Source: an uncultured Clostridium sp. (GTDB lineage Bacteria; Bacillota; Clostridia; TANB77; CAG-508). From it: a DNA stretch of 64,000 nucleotides. The stretch lies in NCBI GenBank assembly GCA_958422985.1, contig CATZPY010000003.1, positions 35,529-99,528 of the forward strand, read 5' to 3'. Of the stretch, positions 52,850-61,089 are shown piece after piece. Made by a program: the position numbers and the translations under genes. Numbering within the stretch: the first letter of the stretch is position 1; every line of letters begins with the position of its first letter. The notes below the pieces were generated by a model. That model was not told the DNA's origin. It did no database searches and was given only the letters and a program-made list of their open reading frames with translations.

Positions 52850-53236
52850 TTATGGCAAAATTTGTACAACTGTTTCTATTAGTGAAGATAATATTGGTAT
52901 GGAAAGCGAAATTATTATAACTTTTCCACCTAAGTCAACTTTGTTTGCTAGTGCTGACTCGCCTAAGTCCATACATATTTGTACTGCAAATTCTGCTAAG
53001 AATGCTATTCCTGTAATTTTAAGCAATATCTTTATAAAATCACTATTTACATTAGATTTTAACGTTAAGTCATTTATTAGCTCAATTATTCCAGAAAGAT
53101 TTTCGAAAACCATAAAAAAAATTATTATTCCCGCCAAAATAGAAACATAAATAGCAAACTCTGGTTTATATTGTTTAATTATAGTTATTATAATTACTGC
53201 TATAATGCCAATTCCTACTATTTTTACAATATCCAT
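52850..53236 (-). CDS. spoIIIAD: Stage III sporulation protein AD
   Basis: A 128-residue membrane protein with several helices; VGIGIIAVIIITIIKQYKPE and ITGIAFLAEFAVQICMDLGE, then ALANKVDLGGKVIIISLSIP, are the typical segments. Directly upstream on the message is spoIIIAC, but a 104-base gap holding repeat copy E separates them. Confidence 0.93.
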   Translation of the reverse strand: MDIVKIVGIGIIAVIIITIIKQYKPEFAIYVSILAGIIIFFMVFENLSGIIELINDLTLKSNVNSDFIKILLKITGIAFLAEFAVQICMDLGESALANKVDLGGKVIIISLSIPILSSLIETVVQILP

Positions 53237-53307
53237 TTTTTTCTCCCTAAATAATAAACATATAGTCCATTATATATTTTTATTTTTCATATAATTAGTT
53301 TTTCTAA

Positions 53308-53345
53308 TAAACTGGGATTTTAAGGACCGTCTCCAAATCCCTATA
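53308..53345 (+). repeat. Dispersed palindromic repeat, copy E, inside the spoIIIA operon
   Basis: AAACTGGGATTTTAAGGACC then GTCTCCAAATCCCTATAG. Its right end includes the TAG stop codon of spoIIIAC (53341-53343). In the transcript it forms a hairpin between spoIIIAC and spoIIIAD. Confidence 0.8.
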
Positions 53346-53535
53346 GATTAAACATGGTTTTAACACTTGTAAATAGTGTACTTATCTCTTTTATTACCAT
53401 TGTTAGCACTATTATTAAACCTGCAAGTGTTGTCATCATTGCTTGGTCCTCCCTACCTGCTCGTACTAATACTTGGTATAATACTGCTACTAAAATTCCT
53501 ATTGCTGCTATTTTAAATAATAAATTTATCTCCAT
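53341..53535 (-). CDS. spoIIIAC: Stage III sporulation protein AC
   Basis: A 64-residue two-helix membrane protein (LLFKIAAIGILVAVLYQVL and MTTLAGLIIVLTMVIKEI) with the connecting RAGREDQAMM that marks the family. Stop codon lies within the end of repeat copy E. AGGAGAG site precedes the ATG. Confidence 0.93.
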   Translation of the reverse strand: MEINLLFKIAAIGILVAVLYQVLVRAGREDQAMMTTLAGLIIVLTMVIKEISTLFTSVKTMFNL

Positions 53536-53547
53536 AATGTTCTCTCC

Positions 53548-54057
53548 TTATATAAAAATAATCATTATAGCTAGTCCTATTGTAGTTCCTAATGTTTTAT
53601 ATAGTTTTGTATTTTTGTTTTGCAAATTTGTTGCTTCTTTTATCTTTTCTTCTAATAATTTTGTTGTTAACTCTATTTGCATAAGTTGTCCTTCTAAATC
53701 TGTTTTTCCTAATAATTTTCCTAAACCTTTAATAATGTTTATATCTTCATTTGTAAAATTACTATTACTTTCTGCAACAGATTTTTCCCATGCCTCTTTA
53801 GCATTTAATTCATGCATATATGTATGTGCTGTAATAAAAATATTAGCTATATTTTTATTTAATTCTTTTGAAACTTCTTTAAATAGCTCTGGTAATGGTT
53901 CATATGTATATCTCATCTGTGTTATAATTAAGTTTAAAGCTTTTTTTATTTCACATAAGTCTATTACCCTTAGTTTAAATCTATTTGCCTTTATAATTCC
54001 TAAAAAACTGCACATTGCCATTACCACTGTTAAAAGAATTATCTTTAAAATTTCCAT
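53548..54057 (-). CDS. spoIIIAB: Stage III sporulation protein AB
   Basis: A 169-residue GspF-like membrane protein with an N-terminal helix, a helical cytoplasmic domain (LRVIDLCEIKKALNLIITQM, ITQMRYTYEPLPELFKEV, and GLGKLLGKTDLEGQLMQIEL) and a C-terminal helix (LYKTLGTTIGLAIMIIFI). Second gene of the operon after spoIIIAA. Confidence 0.93.
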   Translation of the reverse strand: MEILKIILLTVVMAMCSFLGIIKANRFKLRVIDLCEIKKALNLIITQMRYTYEPLPELFKEVSKELNKNIANIFITAHTYMHELNAKEAWEKSVAESNSNFTNEDINIIKGLGKLLGKTDLEGQLMQIELTTKLLEEKIKEATNLQNKNTKLYKTLGTTIGLAIMIIFI

Positions 54058-54111
54058 GTTTTTTCACCTATTATATATATATTCAGTATATTTTATTTTA
54101 GAACACTAATT

Positions 54112-55041
54112 TTAAATTATTACATATTCATTATTCATTTTATCTAGTGTATATACCGTTTCTACTTTTCCTTTAATATTTTTATTTAAAAATATTATCC
54201 TGTCGAATATATGTTTGTTTATTATTTTAGAAATAGATGGGTTTAATTTAAGTTCTTTTAAATTGCTACCATGTGCTGTAAAAATTCCTTTTATTCCAGA
54301 GCAAACTGCATAATTTATAGCTTCTATATCTTCCTCTTTTCCTATTTCGTCTGCCACAATTATTTCTGGTGACATAGATCTTATTAATAGCTTCATACCA
54401 ATACTTTTGTCTACATTATCCATAACGTCTGTTCTAATTCCAATATCATTTTGGGGCACACCTTTATATATAGCTGCAATCTCTCCCCTTTCATCTACAA
54501 GACTTACAGTTTTTCCTCTAAAATTAATTTGCTCCATGCCATCACTAATTCTCCTTACAATATCTCTTAAAACTGTTGTTTTTCCTGCCCCTGGTGGAGA
54601 TGCAATTAATGTATTATATATACTATTTTCTTCAATATTTAATATGTACCTTAATATTTCGTTACTTGCTCCTATTATTTGCCTAGCTATTCTGAAATTA
54701 AGATTTGAAATATAATTTATATTGTTTATCTTTCCATCATTTTGTATTACACTCCCCGATATTCCTATTCTATGTCCTCCTTTTATGGTTACAAATCCGT
54801 TACATATTTGGCTTTGATATGTATAAATGGAATTATCACAAATATGTTGTAATGTTTCTAATATTTCGTTTATAGAAACTGTTGTTTTTAAAATTTCTTC
54901 TCCTTTAGAATGTTTTATAATAATAGGTCTTTCGGCTCTTAATCTTATTTCTTCTACAATATAATTTGTTTGTTTAAATAATTCTTCTAAGCTACTACTT
55001 ATTCTTCTTGGAAAATATTTTAATATTTCATTATATGTCAT
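54112..55041 (-). CDS. spoIIIAA: Stage III sporulation protein AA
   Basis: Cytoplasmic ATPase of the SpoIIIA apparatus, 309 residues. It has RAERPIIIKHSKGEE, GHRIGISGSV, Walker A IASPPGAGKTTVLRDIVRR, Walker B-like PEIIVADEIGKEEDIEAI and AHGSNLKELKLNPS. It resembles type II/IV secretion ATPases. It opens the eight-gene operon running to 49861. Upstream 225 bases lack a clear gene; a sigma-E promoter is expected by family knowledge but I did not find a confident match. Confidence 0.95.
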   Translation of the reverse strand: MTYNEILKYFPRRISSSLEELFKQTNYIVEEIRLRAERPIIIKHSKGEEILKTTVSINEILETLQHICDNSIYTYQSQICNGFVTIKGGHRIGISGSVIQNDGKINNINYISNLNFRIARQIIGASNEILRYILNIEENSIYNTLIASPPGAGKTTVLRDIVRRISDGMEQINFRGKTVSLVDERGEIAAIYKGVPQNDIGIRTDVMDNVDKSIGMKLLIRSMSPEIIVADEIGKEEDIEAINYAVCSGIKGIFTAHGSNLKELKLNPSISKIINKHIFDRIIFLNKNIKGKVETVYTLDKMNNEYVII

Positions 55042-55202
55042 ATCTAGTCCTTTCTATATTTATCTTTCTTAAGACATCCATTTTTTATATGTATAATTTT
55101 TTCTGACATTTTCCTATTACTAATAGAATACATGAATTGTTACAATTAAATTGCAAAGCTAAAGCCTACGCTCCTACAAGCATAGTCTGTCGCATCAAAC
55201 AG

Positions 55203-55238
55203 AAAAAAGCACATATATTAATATATATGTGCTTTTTT
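55203..55238. terminator. Terminator after yebC
   Basis: Perfect palindrome: AAAAAAGCACATATAT paired with ATATATGTGCTTTTTT around a four-base centre. Works in both directions. Confidence 0.85.
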
Positions 55239-55266
55239 TATAATTTATTACTATTTTTATAAAACT

Positions 55267-55992
55267 TTATTCTTCCCAGTTGTGATAAACATTCATTACA
55301 TCGTCTAAATCTTCTAGTTTATCTATTAATCTTTGCATTTTCTCTCCATCTTCATCATTTAAAGAAACATATGTTGTTGGAACCATTTGTACTTCTGCTT
55401 CTACAAATTCAAGATTTGCACCTTCTAAAGCTTCTCTTACAGCAGAAAAATCTGAAGGCTCTGTTGTTATTTCGTAACAATTTTCGTCTGAAGAAAAGTC
55501 TTCTGCACCAGCATCTAATGCTAACATCATTAACTCGTCTTCTTCCATATTTGTACTTTCTTTATCTATAACTATAATTCCTTTTTTATTAAATAAGTAT
55601 GATACACAACCTGTTGTTCCTAGGTTACCACCAGCTTTGTCAAATACATGTCTTACATCTGCTGCTGTTCTGTTTCTGTTGTCTGTACTAGCTTCTACTA
55701 TAACTGCAACACCATTTGTTCCATAACCTTCATATGTTATTTCTTCGTAGTTTGAAGTATCTGTTGCTCCAGAAGCTTTTTTTATTGCATTATTTATTGT
55801 ATCATTTGGCATATTGTTTGCCTTACATTTTGAAATTACGTCTTTTAATTTGGAATTACCTGCCGGATCTGGTCCACCTTGTTTTACTGCAATTAATATT
55901 TCTCTACCTAATTTTGTAAATATTTTTCCTCTTGCTGCATCTGCTTTTCCTTTTTTAGCTTGTATATTGTGCCATTTTGAATGTCCTGACAT
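55267..55992 (-). CDS. yebC: YebC/PmpR family regulator (TACO1-like)
   Basis: A 241-residue DNA-/ribosome-associated protein, recently tied to relief of ribosome stalling at proline runs in some members. [19 protein letters not shown] opens it, then [19 protein letters not shown], and [24 protein letters not shown] and YHNWEE closing. Start supported by an AAGGAGGAATT site. Role here by family only. Confidence 0.93.
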   Translation of the reverse strand: MSGHSKWHNIQAKKGKADAARGKIFTKLGREILIAVKQGGPDPAGNSKLKDVISKCKANNMPNDTINNAIKKASGATDTSNYEEITYEGYGTNGVAVIVEASTDNRNRTAADVRHVFDKAGGNLGTTGCVSYLFNKKGIIVIDKESTNMEEDELMMLALDAGAEDFSSDENCYEITTEPSDFSAVREALEGANLEFVEAEVQMVPTTYVSLNDEDGEKMQRLIDKLEDLDDVMNVYHNWEE

Positions 55993-56070
55993 TGTTAATT
56001 CCTCCTTCTACTTGTTTTAATTTTGTTTAAAGGCTTAGCTATGCTTAAAAGCCAATAGCATTATATCATA

Positions 56071-57789
56071 TTATTTCATCTTTGTGTAGCCATTTTCTAT
56101 TATTTCTAAATTTGCTTGTCTTTTTATTTTGTTAGTTGTTGTTTTTAATAGGGGTTCTTCCGAAATTATTATTCCTCTTATTGCTTTATACTTTGGCATT
56201 ATCTGATTTATATCTTTTATTTTATCTAATAATACATCATAAATTTCTTCATCTTTTTCTACTTTATATGCTTCTTTTATTATCTCTCTATCAAATATTA
56301 TTTTTACATTTATCTTTATATCTTCTTTATCTTCTGATTGTTGCTTTCCAAATATAAAAGATTCGTTTACACCTTCTATTTTATTTACTAAAGCTTCCAT
56401 TTCCTCTGGGAATATATTTTTACCATTTTTTAAAACAATTACACTTTTCTTTCTTCCACAAATAAAAATATATCCATCTTCATCTATTTTAGCTAAATCA
56501 CCTGTACGAAACCAACCATTATTTAAGACTTCTTTAGTTGCCTTTTCATCATTATAGTACCCAATCATAACATTTGGTCCTTTTACAACAAGTTCTCCCA
56601 TTCCATCTTCGTTTGCATCTTCTATTTTTGCTTCTATATGTGGAAGAGCCTTTCCTATTGAACCTACTCTAAAGTTTTCATTTGTTTCTACTCCTATAAC
56701 TGGAGAAGTTTCTGTTAATCCATATCCTTGGCATAAATTAATTCCCCAATCCCTAAACGCTTCTTCTACTTCTGGGTCTAGTGCTGCTGCTCCACTAATA
56801 AATAATTTTATATTTCCACCAAATATATTATGTATCTCTTTAAAAACTTCTTTTTTCTCTGTCATTGTTTTATGTTTGTTTTCGTTCATAAGTTTTTTTA
56901 CAACTTCAAGCTTACCTTGTTTTTCCAAATTTTTTATAATATTTTTATACATATTTTCATATATTGCAGGTACAAAAGCTGCAAAAGTTGTTTTATATTC
57001 ATTTAAGTTTTCTAATATATGTCTTATTCCTTGGCAAAAATCTCTTTCTGCACCTATATATAATGAATATAACATACCAACTGTACATTCAAAAACATGA
57101 TGCAATGGTAAAAATGATAATATTCTGTCTTCTGAATTTACATCTAATACAGACGCAAAATCCATTACATTTGATACCATATTTTTATGTGATAATGCTA
57201 CTACTTTTGAATTTGACGTTGTTCCAGAAGTAAATAACATTATGCTCATTTCCTCTGAATTTATCTTTGCATCAATAAAACTTCTATCTCCTTTTTCTAC
57301 TAATTCTTTTCCTTGCTCAATTAATTCTTTTTGTGAGTAAATTCCTTCTATATGATTTTTAGAATCCATAGAGATTAAATGTTTTAATTTATTCTTTTCA
57401 CTATATTTTATTCTTTCTACAGTTTCTTCATATTGCTTAGAATAAAAGATTGCTTCTACTTCAGATCTTTCTATTAATTCTTCTAATTCATTTGCCGGTA
57501 AAGACTTATCTAATGGAACTACTATACCTGTACCACATACAACAGATAAATATGAAAGTTCCCATTCATATCTATTTTCTCCTATAACTGCTATTCTTTT
57601 ATCTTTTAATCCTAGGTTTATTAAAGCTGTTCCTAAGTAGTTTATCATATCTCTTATTTCATTATGTGTATATGTTTCATACTCACCTTCATTTAATTTT
57701 ACTTTATATCCTATCTTTTCCCCATATAAATTTCTTGTTTTATTTAGCATATCTTTTAAGTCTGTAACTTCTAAAATATTTTTATTCAT
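56071..57789 (-). CDS. Long-chain acyl-CoA synthetase / AMP-binding enzyme
   Basis: Adenylates a carboxylic acid and ligates CoA. The 572 residues show the AMP-binding P-loop MLFTSGTTSNSKVVALSH, then SGAAALDPEVEEAFRDWG, LCQGYGLTETSP, GPNVMIGYYND, GWFRTGDLAKIDEDGYI and IVLKNGKNIFPEEME. The chain length preference is unknown; long-chain fatty acids are likeliest by family. Likely peripheral membrane. Single gene, AGGAAAAC-type site before ATG. Confidence 0.92.
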   Translation of the reverse strand: MNKNILEVTDLKDMLNKTRNLYGEKIGYKVKLNEGEYETYTHNEIRDMINYLGTALINLGLKDKRIAVIGENRYEWELSYLSVVCGTGIVVPLDKSLPANELEELIERSEVEAIFYSKQYEETVERIKYSEKNKLKHLISMDSKNHIEGIYSQKELIEQGKELVEKGDRSFIDAKINSEEMSIMLFTSGTTSNSKVVALSHKNMVSNVMDFASVLDVNSEDRILSFLPLHHVFECTVGMLYSLYIGAERDFCQGIRHILENLNEYKTTFAAFVPAIYENMYKNIIKNLEKQGKLEVVKKLMNENKHKTMTEKKEVFKEIHNIFGGNIKLFISGAAALDPEVEEAFRDWGINLCQGYGLTETSPVIGVETNENFRVGSIGKALPHIEAKIEDANEDGMGELVVKGPNVMIGYYNDEKATKEVLNNGWFRTGDLAKIDEDGYIFICGRKKSVIVLKNGKNIFPEEMEALVNKIEGVNESFIFGKQQSEDKEDIKINVKIIFDREIIKEAYKVEKDEEIYDVLLDKIKDINQIMPKYKAIRGIIISEEPLLKTTTNKIKRQANLEIIENGYTKMK

Positions 57790-58051
57790 TATTGTTTTCC
57801 TCCGTTTTCATTTTGACTATATAAAATTGTAAATGCCAGATTTGTTTATTTATTAATAAATGTAAAACAGACTAGCATTAAACATAATCTATATAAAAAT
57901 AATATAACTTTCAAAAAAGGTCAATAATTTTTGCTCCGTTTGTACCGTGAGTACAAAAAAATCTTTATATGTTTTATATTAATTTTTCATTAAATTGAAA
58001 GTATAATATTGTTTAAATTTGTAGTATGAATAAAAGCAATACAAGACATTA

Positions 58052-58693
58052 TCATTTAACTATTTTGTTAGAATAAATATAATCCATTACACTATCTGGA
58101 TAATGCTTATCACAGAATCTATCTAAATTACTATCTGCTTCTATTCCTGCAACTCTTTCTTGTTGTCTATTAGCTGCAATACATGAAATTCCTATGTCAA
58201 AAAATAATAATACCATTAATATTAATGTTATTTGTTTTAATGCAAGCATATCTATCTTATTAATTAACTTTTCAATAATTGGATAAATATATTTTACAAA
58301 CAGAACTCCTCCTGTTCCCCAATATAAACAATGTAACAAACTTGTTCTACCATTTATATTAAACCATAAATTACTATAATCCCAAGAAACTGTACCAAAG
58401 AATTTTTCTTGAAAGAAAGAAAATAGGTATTCTACAATTCCACCTAAAAGCATTGTCACTAAAAATATTTTTAAATTACTTTCATCTTTTATTTTAGAAA
58501 TAACTAAATAATATATAACTAGCCCTGCTCCATAAACTGGTATTAAAGGTCCATACAATAAACCTTGTCTGGAAGTAAAATGACCATTTTGTACAATTGC
58601 TACTATTGTTTCTACTATATATCCTATTATACTTCCTATTATAAAAACCCAAAACATTACTAATAAAAGTTTAAAAACATCTTTTCTTTTCAT
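58052..58693 (-). CDS. Putative ABC-transporter type IV membrane protein (CmpB family)
   Basis: A 213-residue protein with about five hydrophobic helices. The stretch FTSRQGLLYGPLIPVYGAGL is followed by QEKFFGTVSWDYSNLWFNINGR and then SLLHCLYWGTGGVLFVKY; this pattern is the PF06541-type 'ABC-transporter type IV' family. Function not established despite the name. Start after AGGTGATATA. It lies alone in a relatively open 0.8 kb. Confidence 0.8.
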   Translation of the reverse strand: MKRKDVFKLLLVMFWVFIIGSIIGYIVETIVAIVQNGHFTSRQGLLYGPLIPVYGAGLVIYYLVISKIKDESNLKIFLVTMLLGGIVEYLFSFFQEKFFGTVSWDYSNLWFNINGRTSLLHCLYWGTGGVLFVKYIYPIIEKLINKIDMLALKQITLILMVLLFFDIGISCIAANRQQERVAGIEADSNLDRFCDKHYPDSVMDYIYSNKIVK

Positions 58694-58784
58694 AATATAT
58701 CACCTCAATTTACTATAAAGTAACATATAATAATTAATATAGTTTTTATATTTTATTAATATTGTATTAATTTTTCATATATAC

Positions 58785-58810
58785 AAAAAAGCTCACAAGA
58801 CTGTGAGCTT
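58785..58810 (-). terminator. Terminator after guanine deaminase gene
   Basis: AAGCTCACA / TGTGAGCTT, nine pairs, four-base loop, followed by T on the minus strand. Confidence 0.85.
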
Positions 58811-58818
58811 AAATCGTA

Positions 58819-59280
58819 TTAATATATTTCTCCATTTAATTTTTTGTATTCTTCAAATAGTTGTATACATTCTTCTCTATCTATTTGTTTTTCATCTAAT
58901 AAATTTTTATTATTTGTTTCTAAAAATTCATATATAGCATCATCTCTAAAACCTATATTTCCAGCGTCTTTTCTTGTGCAAGCAAAATATACTTCTTTAA
59001 TATTAGCCCAAATAATTGCAGATAAACACATTGGACATGGCTCACAAGATGTATACAAAATGTATCCAGATAAATCATGCGTATTTAATTTTTTACAAGC
59101 TTTTCGTATAGCTTGAACCTCTGCATGTGCTGTTGGATCATTATTTTTTATTACTTGGTTATTAGCTATTGAAATAATATTTCCTTCTTTATCTGTTATA
59201 ACAGCACCAAATGGACCTCCTTCTAAATTTCTCATTCCTTTATTTGCTTGTTCTTTTGCTAATTTCATATATTCGTTCAT
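58819..59280 (-). CDS. guaD: Guanine deaminase-like nucleoside deaminase
   Basis: Zinc-dependent deaminase of 153 residues, probably converting guanine to xanthine. NLEGGPFGAVITDKEGNI is followed by DPTAHAEVQAIRKACKKL (His-Ala-Glu), SGYILYTSCEPCPMCLSAI (two Cys ligands), and GNIGFRDDAIYEFL. The domain is closer to Bacillus GuaD than to tRNA adenosine deaminase. The ATG at 59280 follows AGGAGG; the start 21 bases upstream lacks a site. The site directly follows the +1-frame stop of the hemolysin III gene, as expected for an operon. Confidence 0.9.
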   Translation of the reverse strand: MNEYMKLAKEQANKGMRNLEGGPFGAVITDKEGNIISIANNQVIKNNDPTAHAEVQAIRKACKKLNTHDLSGYILYTSCEPCPMCLSAIIWANIKEVYFACTRKDAGNIGFRDDAIYEFLETNNKNLLDEKQIDREECIQLFEEYKKLNGEIY

Positions 59281-59290
59281 CTTTATCCTC

Positions 59291-59966
59291 CTACATAACA
59301 TATAATAATATTGTAAAAAATTGTAGTAAACTACCTAATAATATAAATAAATGAAAAATTGAATGCATATATTTATGTTTTTTACCTAAGGCATAAAGCA
59401 CTGCTCCTATTGTATAAGCTAATCCTCCTAGTAATAATAGTACAAATCCGAGCGGTTCCAAGTAAACTTGGTAACAAATTTATTTTAAATATAATACACC
59501 AACCCATCACTAAATAGCAAATTATAGAAAATACTTTAAACTTTTTTATATCGATAGAATTTAAAATAATCCCTATTATTGCCATAAACCAAATAACTCC
59601 AAATATGCTCCAGCCAAGAGCAGGATTATATTCCCTAAATGTACATAATGCAAATGGCGTATACGAACCTGCAATTAGTAAGTAGATTGAACAATGGTCT
59701 AGTATTTGGAAAACTTTTTTCGCCTTTCTTTTTGGGTTTAGACCATGGTATATACTAGACATAGTATACAAAATTATCATTGTAACCCCATATATAGAAC
59801 CACTTACTATGCCATATACATTTCCATTTATTGATGCAAACACTATACATAAGACTAGTGCAACTACACCTAGTACTCCACCAACAATATGTGATGTCAT
59901 ATTAAAAATTTCTTCTCCCTTTGTATAATTTGGAAGAATTCTATCTCTTAATTTCGTTCTTTCCAT
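59291..59966 (-). CDS. Hemolysin III family membrane protein, +1 frame change near the end
   Basis: TrhA/hemolysin III (PAQR-like) protein with seven membrane helices. N-terminal GEEIFNMTSHIVGGVLG and YTMSSIYHGLNPKRKAK are typical. The zero frame continues to 59382 but from CGG (59450-59448) gives a nonhydrophobic tail (RICTIITRR...). Skipping one base near this codon gives GFVLLLLGGLAYTIGAVLYA, then HKYMHSIFHLFILLGSLLQF and stop 59291, restoring the last three helices and conserved histidines, about 224 residues. A shift a few codons earlier (EPLGF) fits equally well. Either mutation, sequence error or programmed +1 shift. Confidence 0.87.
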
Positions 59967-59973
59967 AACTCTC

Positions 59974-60831
59974 CTAACAAATATCTAAATATTTTTTTAA
60001 TTCTTCTAATTTTGCTTCTGTTTCAGCAATTCCCTCTTTATATAAATTTTCTAGCTTTGTTTTATCTTTTTCTAGACGCTCTACATTCACTTCTTTTTCT
60101 GGCCTTATTATAAAAATCTTGCCATCTTTTTCTAATTCTATTAAATCATCTTGTAATTTATTATATCTTTCTGGCATAGTATTTAATTTATTTATTAATT
60201 TTGGATATTTATGATATGCAATTTTATATAATTTTTTCATTTTATTTGATGTTATTGGTTTTCTATAGTTTTTATCCCTTGTTAATACCACAACAATTTT
60301 ATTATAACCTTCTTTTAAAGCCCACTTTACAGGTATACTATCTGTTACTGCGCCATCTAGGTAATGATTTTCGTTTATTTCTACCATGGCTGAAGCAAGT
60401 GGCATACTAGAAGAGGCTTGTGCTGCTTTAAATAAGTTGTTACAATTGCTTTTTTCTAAATACTCTGTTTCTGCTTTTTCGCAATTAGTTGTAACTATTA
60501 TAAACCTTTGTTTTGTGTCTTCAAACGCCTTAAAATCAAAAGGAACTTTATTTTCTGAAATATCTCCAAACAAATAGTCATAACCAATTATTCCCTTATT
60601 TTTTTTAATAGCTTTTCTTCCTATATATTTTGGATCATCACAATATTCTAAATTTATTTTTGCAGATCTTCCCTCTTGTTTTGATATATAGCTCATTGCA
60701 TTTAAAGCTCCTGCTGAAACACCTGCTACACATTCAAATTCTATATTATGCTTTAAAAATGTATCTAATACACCAGAAGTATACATGCCTCTTAGTGCCC
60801 CACCTTCTAATATTAGTGCTGCTTTTATCAT
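59974..60831 (-). CDS. Patatin-like phospholipase
   Basis: Serine lipid acyl hydrolase, 285 residues, cytoplasmic or peripheral. GGALRGMYTSGVLD holds the oxyanion hole, AGVSAGALNA the nucleophile Ser (G-x-S-x-G) and YLDGAVTDSIP the catalytic Asp of the Ser-Asp dyad. Related to the YlbK/YchK-type bacterial patatins. The C-terminal half is charged and coiled (ELEKDGKIFIIRPEKEV). Seven bases separate it from the hemolysin III gene downstream, so they form one operon with guaD. Confidence 0.9.
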   Translation of the reverse strand: MIKAALILEGGALRGMYTSGVLDTFLKHNIEFECVAGVSAGALNAMSYISKQEGRSAKINLEYCDDPKYIGRKAIKKNKGIIGYDYLFGDISENKVPFDFKAFEDTKQRFIIVTTNCEKAETEYLEKSNCNNLFKAAQASSSMPLASAMVEINENHYLDGAVTDSIPVKWALKEGYNKIVVVLTRDKNYRKPITSNKMKKLYKIAYHKYPKLINKLNTMPERYNKLQDDLIELEKDGKIFIIRPEKEVNVERLEKDKTKLENLYKEGIAETEAKLEELKKYLDIC

Positions 60832-61015
60832 TTTTGCCTCCTAAAATTTTTATAATATTTATTAATTTAATGCAAATATTCCATGTTAGTAGTAAATTTG
60901 CTAAAGTTTTTAATAATGTTTCTATTGTATCACAAATAACTTATTTTAGTGTAAACTTTTTGTAAATTTTTTAGCGTTCAAATATAAAAGTTTTAGTAGA
61001 TTTTTATTGTTACCG

Positions 61016-61044
61016 TTGAACTTTATGTAAATTAATTGTATAAT
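61016..61044 (+). promoter_or_regulatory. Promoter of the 158-residue gene
   Basis: TTGAAC (61016-61021) and TATAAT (61039-61044), 17-base spacer, 45 bases before the start codon. A strong match for a lone accessory gene. Confidence 0.75.
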
Positions 61045-61089
61045 ATTTGTATGTACAACTGTTGATAATACTAAAAGGAGGCTCTATTT

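Noticed and set aside
57790..58051. Hidden gene between the acyl-CoA synthetase and the CmpB-like gene
   Set aside because: No open frame longer than about 25 codons with a ribosome site; only weak promoter-like words for the minus strand.
763..59450. Reassignment of CGG to another amino acid or to stop
   Set aside because: The tandem repeat gene at 61090 and the duplicated gene at 34269 place CGG where the sister copy has Arg (AGG) or Lys, so CGG appears to mean Arg there; reassignment would also not mend the reading frames.
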